Shown: piece by piece, positions 3,443 through 7,557 of the stretch
How the letters are laid out: each line of letters begins with the position of its first letter
Numbering within the stretch: the stretch's first letter is position 1
From: CAZOZK01 sp964584245
GTDB lineage: Bacteria; Patescibacteriota; Microgenomatia; UBA1400; PJMF01
Direction of reading: 5' to 3'
Assembly (NCBI GenBank): GCA_964584245.1
Contig: CAZOZK010000055.1
Coordinates: 1-7,557, forward strand
DNA length: 7,557 bases
The notes under the pieces: model-generated
Seen by the model: only the letters and a program-made list of their open reading frames with translations
Database searches by the model: none
Told to the model about the DNA's origin: nothing
Program-made: the position numbers and the translations under genes

Positions 3443-5791
3443 ATGAAAAAAAATGTAAAAAGTACAAGTATAAAGCAACCAGTAGTGGAGAAGACGGCAG
3501 CTATGAAACCAGATATGCGATCTAAAAAATTGAGTACACAATCGGCTAAAGAACCAGCGACCAAAGACTCGATTAAGGAGCCAATGCAACCAAAGAAAAA
3601 GATGAAATTTATTGATCGAAAATTAGATGAAGGCATGGGTCAAGCTGTGGCTCGACGCACCTATTTGCGCCAAGTTATTGATGATAAAACCAAAAAAGAA
3701 CGTTGGGAAACTTGGGCAGAGGTAGCACACCGAGTTGCGGTGGGAAATACTGCGTTGACTCGAAATTTCAAAAAACTCAAAAAAGATGAAGGGCATAAAC
3801 AATCTGAGTACGAATTGCTGCGCAAACATATTTCAAATGGCTCAATGCTGATGTCAGGACGACATTTGCAACATGGAGACGAGACACAACCAGATAGAAA
3901 CATGGAGGTGTTCACAAACTGTAGTACTGCATCCTCATCATTTATCTTGTTTTACTTGCTCATGAATGGATCCGGAGTTGGCCGCGCCTACGACGACGAT
4001 ATGTGTGTGGTCGATTGGGATAATATGCCAAATGTGCGTTGTGTGATTGCTGATACGCATCCCGATTACGATTGGGGCAAAGATGAAAGTGCACGTGATG
4101 CAAAACACAAATATAGTGATGGCAATGGCAGAGTGCATTGGTTTGAGGTCCCAGATAGCCGAGAGGGTTGGGCTCAGGCAATAGAGATGTTGGAAGTTAT
4201 GGCGTATGAGAAGAAATTCAAGGATGATTTGCTCATTTTGGATTTTAGTATGGTGCGCCCGAAGGGCGCACCAATCAAAGGCATGCAAAACCGACCATCC
4301 TCAGGTCCAAAACCACTCATGAACGCCTTCGAGCGTGTGGCTACCATCAAAGGAGCCGGCATGTCCCCATGGAAACAAGCTATGTTTATTGACCACTACC
4401 TCGCCGAGTGTGTCTTAGTTGGTGGTGCTCGACGCAGTGCACGTATCGCAACCAAAACTTGGTCAGACCCAGAGGTCTTTGATTTTATCGAAATCAAACG
4501 CGGTGGCTTCTTATGGAGTGCAAACAACTCTGTAGCCGTCGACGAAAAATTCTGGAAGCAACGAACCAACCACGCTCGCAAAGTGCTCGATCAAATCATG
4601 AAAGCAAGTTACGAAGATGGTACTGGAGAGCCAGGCTTTATCAACCAACATCGTTTGGTCCAAAATGACGAGGGATATGATGGCTATCAAGATGGCAAGT
4701 ACGCCCAAAGTGCAAAGTACAAGCCACTCGAACGCTCTACCAAAATGTTCTCTCACTTGGCTCGAAATGCTGGTGCAAAACCATACTCACAGATTCCAAA
4801 TCCTTGTGGCGAGATTTCGCTCAACATGCTTGGCGGGTACTGTGTCATCGGTGACGTCGTGCCTTACTTCGCACCAACGCTTGATGATGCCGAGGAAGCC
4901 TTCCGCGCTATGGCGCGCGCCCTCATCCGTGTCAACTCAATGGACTGTTTGTACAGCCGCGAGGTTAAACGCACCAACCGTATTGGTGTGGGCATGACAG
5001 GTATTCACGAATTTGCTTGGAACATGTTTGGCTACTCATTTTATGATTTGATTGATGAGGAAAAGAGTCAAGATTTCTGGCAAACCATTAATCGTTTCAA
5101 GAGAGCAGTGCGCGAAGAGGCAGTTGCGTACTCCAAACGACTTGGAGTTACCGCTCCACATACTGACACGACTATCAAGCCATCTGGCACGGTGTCCAAA
5201 TTGTTCGCTCTGACCGAAGGCGCTCACTTGCCAAGTATGCGCGAGTACTTACGCTGGGTGCAGTATCGAAGTGATGATCCACAGGTCAAAAAATATAGCA
5301 AAATGGGCTATCCAACCAAAGATCTCAAGAGTTACAACGGCACTACGGTCGTTGGATTCCCAACCCAACCTATGATTTGTCGCTTAGGCATGGGTGACAA
5401 GCTGGTCACTGCTGGCGAGGCTACTCCAGAAGAGCAGTATCGCTGGTTGATGTTACTCGAAAAATACTGGATTGTTGGTATGGATGATGCTGGTAATCCA
5501 CTTGAGGATACAGGCAACCAAGTTTCCTACACGCTCAAGTACGATCCAAAACGCGTTTCGTTTGATGGCTATGCCGAAATGGTTCGCAAATATCAAGGTG
5601 AGATCAAGTGTTGTAGTGTCATGCCACAGCAGGATAGCACCGCCTACGAGTACCAACCTGAGCAACCGGTCACCACAAGTGAGTTCATGAAGGTCCTCCA
5701 CGAAATCGAAAAAAGCCGCGAGCAAGAAAAGGTCGAAGAAGACATCGACTTCGAACAGCTCAAGTGCGACACCGGCGCGTGTCCGATCTAA
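3443..5791 (+). CDS. nrdJ: Adenosylcobalamin-dependent (class II) ribonucleoside-triphosphate reductase, monomeric RTPR type
   Basis: The product is 782 residues. It reduces ribonucleoside triphosphates to deoxynucleotides using a thiyl radical generated from coenzyme B12, without needing oxygen. Seen: active-site N453-P-C455-G-E457 (thiyl cysteine C455, with the conserved Asn and Glu), the reducing pair C160 (TNC) and C467 (GGYC), glycine-rich NGSGVG (175-180), DSREGW (238-243), WSANNSVAVD (358-367), IGVGMTGIHEF (514-524), TTIKPSGTVSKL (576-587), and a C-terminal C775-x4-C780-P-I for reduction by thioredoxin. The order and the CxxxxC-P-I end match the Lactobacillus leichmannii RTPR. No N-terminal ATP cone is present. 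Residues 1-55 are instead a lysine-rich, probably disordered tail (15 Lys). From memory, the C160 to glycine-motif segment is about 25 residues shorter than in L. leichmannii, near the region that forms its effector site. It is co-transcribed with nrdR and ends at a terminator. The host would need B12, and no B12 synthesis genes are in view. Confidence 0.95.
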   Translation: MKKNVKSTSIKQPVVEKTAAMKPDMRSKKLSTQSAKEPATKDSIKEPMQPKKKMKFIDRKLDEGMGQAVARRTYLRQVIDDKTKKERWETWAEVAHRVAVGNTALTRNFKKLKKDEGHKQSEYELLRKHISNGSMLMSGRHLQHGDETQPDRNMEVFTNCSTASSSFILFYLLMNGSGVGRAYDDDMCVVDWDNMPNVRCVIADTHPDYDWGKDESARDAKHKYSDGNGRVHWFEVPDSREGWAQAIEMLEVMAYEKKFKDDLLILDFSMVRPKGAPIKGMQNRPSSGPKPLMNAFERVATIKGAGMSPWKQAMFIDHYLAECVLVGGARRSARIATKTWSDPEVFDFIEIKRGGFLWSANNSVAVDEKFWKQRTNHARKVLDQIMKASYEDGTGEPGFINQHRLVQNDEGYDGYQDGKYAQSAKYKPLERSTKMFSHLARNAGAKPYSQIPNPCGEISLNMLGGYCVIGDVVPYFAPTLDDAEEAFRAMARALIRVNSMDCLYSREVKRTNRIGVGMTGIHEFAWNMFGYSFYDLIDEEKSQDFWQTINRFKRAVREEAVAYSKRLGVTAPHTDTTIKPSGTVSKLFALTEGAHLPSMREYLRWVQYRSDDPQVKKYSKMGYPTKDLKSYNGTTVVGFPTQPMICRLGMGDKLVTAGEATPEEQYRWLMLLEKYWIVGMDDAGNPLEDTGNQVSYTLKYDPKRVSFDGYAEMVRKYQGEIKCCSVMPQQDSTAYEYQPEQPVTTSEFMKVLHEIEKSREQEKVEEDIDFEQLKCDTGACPI
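4251..4273 (+). repeat. Perfect 10-base inverted repeat inside nrdJ
   Basis: TGGTGCGCCC (4251-4260) and GGGCGCACCA (4264-4273) are exact reverse complements around GAA. Eight of ten pairs are G-C, so the mRNA could form a stable hairpin with a three-base loop. It encodes residues 270-277 of NrdJ (MVRPKGAP), a conserved stretch. No T-run follows, so it is not an intrinsic terminator. Confidence 0.7.
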
Positions 5792-5826
5792 GTTTTTGAA
5801 AATAATTAGAAAGCAAATCGCAAACT

Positions 5827-5862
5827 TCCACCCAAATCTAACAATTTGGGTGGATTTTTTTT
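5827..5862 (+). terminator. Rho-independent terminator of the nrdR-nrdJ operon
   Basis: An 11-base-pair perfect stem (TCCACCCAAAT at 5827-5837, ATTTGGGTGGA at 5844-5854) with loop CTAACA is followed at once by eight T (5855-5862). It starts 36 bases after the nrdJ stop. On the minus strand no T-run follows the hairpin, so it mainly stops rightward transcription. The convergent tsaD ends at 5888. Confidence 0.93.
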
Positions 5863-5887
5863 GAGAAAAATTTGGTGCGAAAAACAA

Positions 5888-7015
5888 TCAGTCTGAGTTG
5901 AGCTTCAAATTTGGATTTCTATCAAAAGTCTCGGTGGATTTTCCGAATTGAGCCGCCACCCCAATCATTGCAGCATTATCTTGGCAGAGGCGTTTTGTGT
6001 AGGGAGTACGAAGTTTTAGAGTTTTCACATTGCTTGGTGTTGAGGATTTTTGGAGCTGAGTTCTTGCATTCTTTGCAGTCGCGCGAATCGCTGCGCGAAG
6101 ATTCATATTTGCTGCTACGCCGCCGCCGAGCCAAATTTCGGTAATTTCTGGATGATCAATCAAAATTTTTCGCAGTTTGTGGGTGATATGTCGAAACACG
6201 CTGTACTGCACGCTGGCTGACAGATCAAAAATGGCTTGTTGGGAGGTTAGTTTTCCTTCGGCTTCAAGCGAAGCAATCAAATTTCGGGCAAACGTTTTGA
6301 TGCCAGAAAAACTCAAGTTATAGTCGCCACTTGTTGTCATGGGTAGGGGAAAAATGTGGGCTTTGGGATTACCCTTTTTGGCAAAAATCTCAATAATTGG
6401 TGCCGCAGGATAGCCAAGATCAAGCATGCGGCCAATTTTGTCGAGAGCTTCGCCGGCCGCATCATCAATTGTTGCACCGATTCGCTCATACTTTCCAAAA
6501 TCGTGGACGAGCAAGAACTCACTGTGTCCGCCAGAAATTATCAGACTGAGGATCGGGAAAACGGGTGCATTTGCTACTTGGGTTTTTGACAACTTAGTTT
6601 TTGGCACAGCCAGCACCGACAGCAAATGACCTTCCAAATGATTTACTGGAATTAAAGGCACTGTATGCAACTCTGCCATCTCTTTGGCGTAATTGATGCC
6701 CACCTCGAGTGCCGGGGCGAGTCCAGGGCCTTGGGTCACCGCAATCGCGTCGATATCTTGCCAAGTTACCCCTGCGCGCTTCAGCGCTGCAACCACAGTT
6801 GGGGCGATATTTTCTTTATGCGCTTGCTTGGCTACGGTCGGGAACACCCCACCATACTGTTTGTGCAGTTGTGTTTGCGACGCAATCACGTTGGAGAGCA
6901 CTCGCCAGCCAGCCGTGACCGCGGCCGAGGTGTCATCACAAGAGGTATCAATCGCCAGGATGATTTTTTCGGAAGAGGATTCTGGAGATAGTTGTGCAAC
7001 TGACGATTTTTTCAC
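5888..7015 (-). CDS. tsaD: tRNA N6-adenosine threonylcarbamoyltransferase TsaD
   Basis: The product is 375 residues. TsaD transfers the threonylcarbamoyl group from TC-AMP to A37 of ANN-decoding tRNAs, working with TsaB and TsaE in the cytoplasm. Seen: ILAIDTSCDDTSAAV (19-33), GGVFPTVAKQAH (55-66), TQGPGLAPALEVG (94-106), the metal-binding H126-LEG-H130, the nucleotide-binding SLIISGGHSEF (157-167), DDAAGEALDKIGRMLDLGYP (184-203), LSFSGIKT (234-241), WLGGGVAANMNLR (295-307), and D346 in LCQDNAAM as third metal ligand. All expected catalytic and binding residues are present. It is longer than the usual about 335-345 residues because of a 16-residue N-terminal tail, extra residues around 312-335, and a polar C-terminus. 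The start is a GTG at 7015-7013 overlapping the TGA of tsaE in the sequence GTGA, so translation is probably coupled. It converges on the nrdJ terminator. No dedicated terminator is evident after the stop. Confidence 0.96.
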   Translation of the reverse strand: MKKSSVAQLSPESSSEKIILAIDTSCDDTSAAVTAGWRVLSNVIASQTQLHKQYGGVFPTVAKQAHKENIAPTVVAALKRAGVTWQDIDAIAVTQGPGLAPALEVGINYAKEMAELHTVPLIPVNHLEGHLLSVLAVPKTKLSKTQVANAPVFPILSLIISGGHSEFLLVHDFGKYERIGATIDDAAGEALDKIGRMLDLGYPAAPIIEIFAKKGNPKAHIFPLPMTTSGDYNLSFSGIKTFARNLIASLEAEGKLTSQQAIFDLSASVQYSVFRHITHKLRKILIDHPEITEIWLGGGVAANMNLRAAIRATAKNARTQLQKSSTPSNVKTLKLRTPYTKRLCQDNAAMIGVAAQFGKSTETFDRNPNLKLNSD

Positions 7016-7557
7016 GAGTTATTTTCTGTGATGGTGATAGTTCTACTTTGCTGATTTTGGTCATGTTGATCATCTTGATCAGTAATCCTGATTTGAAGCA
7101 ATTGCTCAGGCTTAAACTGAGAACCTTCAAATTTTTCAAACTCTTTAATCTGCTCCCACCACTCAATTATTACAACTGAGTTTGGCTTGATCAGGCTTGG
7201 AATATCGAGTAGTTTGGCTTGTTCGAGTGTATCAATTTTCCAAACATCCAGATGAAAGAATGTGCCTGCCACGCCGTGTCGCTCATAGTCATATTCTTGA
7301 ATGTAACTATAGGTAGGCGAGGTGATTGTTTCGGTGATGCCCAAAAACTCAGCAGCTCCCTTAGCAAAAATTGTTTTGCCGGCACCCAGCGCGCCGTCAA
7401 GACCAATCACTAAACCAGTACTGCGAATAGTGTTCCAGTATTTGAGTAGCAACTTGCCTGCCAGCATTTTGGTTTCTGACTCAGAAGTAGTTGAGATGGT
7501 GGTAGTTTTTTCACCAGCAGCTTTTTCTCTTTCACCAGCCGCATCAATCGCCCCAGC
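7012..7557 (-). CDS. tsaE: tRNA threonylcarbamoyladenosine biosynthesis ATPase TsaE (5' end beyond right edge)
   Basis: TsaE is the ATPase that drives the TsaBD complex through its cycles of t6A synthesis. Numbering from the ATG at 7467: Walker A G25-ALGAGK-T32, SPTYSYIQEY (50-59) as the switch-like segment, FFHLDVWKID (70-79), and VVIIEWWEQI (98-107) as the Walker-B-like IEW motif. All are family hallmarks. The ATG at 7467 is probably not the true start. The frame stays open to the window edge, and the residues just before it (ISTTSESETKML) match the usual TsaE N-terminal strand and helix (an S-x-E-x-T pattern). No ATG, GTG or TTG occurs in frame between 7468 and 7557, so the start lies outside. 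The upstream part also carries a charged Ala/Gly/Glu/Lys stretch unlike the family. The C-terminal tail (about 130-141) is Asp/Gln-rich. The stop overlaps the tsaD start by four bases. Confidence 0.93.
   Translation of the reverse strand, partial: AGAIDAAGEREKAAGEKTTTISTTSESETKMLAGKLLLKYWNTIRSTGLVIGLDGALGAGKTIFAKGAAEFLGITETITSPTYSYIQEYDYERHGVAGTFFHLDVWKIDTLEQAKLLDIPSLIKPNSVVIIEWWEQIKEFEKFEGSQFKPEQLLQIRITDQDDQHDQNQQSRTITITENNS

Noticed and set aside
3443..5791. Intein or internal insertion in nrdJ
   Set aside because: The conserved motifs follow each other at normal distances and the length of 782 residues leaves no room for an intein.
5453..5887. 144-residue minus-strand open frame opposite the end of nrdJ
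   Set aside because: It is the reverse shadow of conserved nrdJ codons and reads through the terminator hairpin. No family features.
6079..6098. Inverted repeat TCGCGC/GCGCGA with 8-base loop
   Set aside because: Short arms within the conserved tsaD coding sequence, explained by Arg and Ala codons. No regulatory context.
6665..7031. Plus-strand open frames of 108 and 112 residues opposite tsaD
   Set aside because: They mirror the conserved tsaD sequence on the other strand and have no motif or promoter support.

Overview
The window reads as a piece of a small, gene-dense bacterial genome with moderate GC content and the standard genetic code. Several traits together suggest a Candidate Phyla Radiation (Patescibacteria) member. 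These are an archaeal-type CMP-kinase-like protein with an altered P-loop, a short membrane-anchored protein resembling the DUF5667 family, a B12-dependent monomeric-type ribonucleotide reductase directly behind nrdR, and a TsaD with the GPGLAPALEVG variant. The assignment rests on remembered family patterns and is not proven.

Layout. Positions 1-324 (minus strand) hold the N-terminal 108 residues of a membrane protein that runs off the left edge, possibly a class A penicillin-binding protein. A divergent promoter region (about 325-464) separates it from a plus-strand pair: a cytidylate-kinase-like gene (465-1097) and a CPBP-protease-like membrane protein (1078-1845) that overlap by 20 bases. 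A well-formed promoter (1895-1922) then drives a membrane-anchored protein with an SEPxx-repeat tail (1942-2595). A 278-base intergenic region follows and carries two NrdR boxes 32 bases apart. Downstream is the nrdR-nrdJ operon (2874-3422 and 3443-5791), closed by a strong intrinsic terminator (5827-5862). On the opposite strand, converging on that terminator, tsaE (7012 to beyond the right edge) and tsaD (5888-7015) overlap by 4 bases.

How the genes work together. NrdR is expected to sense the ATP/dATP balance and repress its own operon, so it would control the adenosylcobalamin-dependent reductase that makes deoxyribonucleotides. The CMP-kinase-like protein would, if active, act in the same nucleotide economy. 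TsaE and TsaD belong to the t6A37 tRNA modification machinery. The rest is cell-envelope or membrane material.

I see no mobile element, CRISPR array, RNA gene or toxin-antitoxin pair. The window looks like an ordinary housekeeping region. Its more interesting points are the NrdR-box architecture, the missing P-loop lysine, the degenerate CPBP active site, and the paired low-complexity tails at the nrdR-nrdJ junction.
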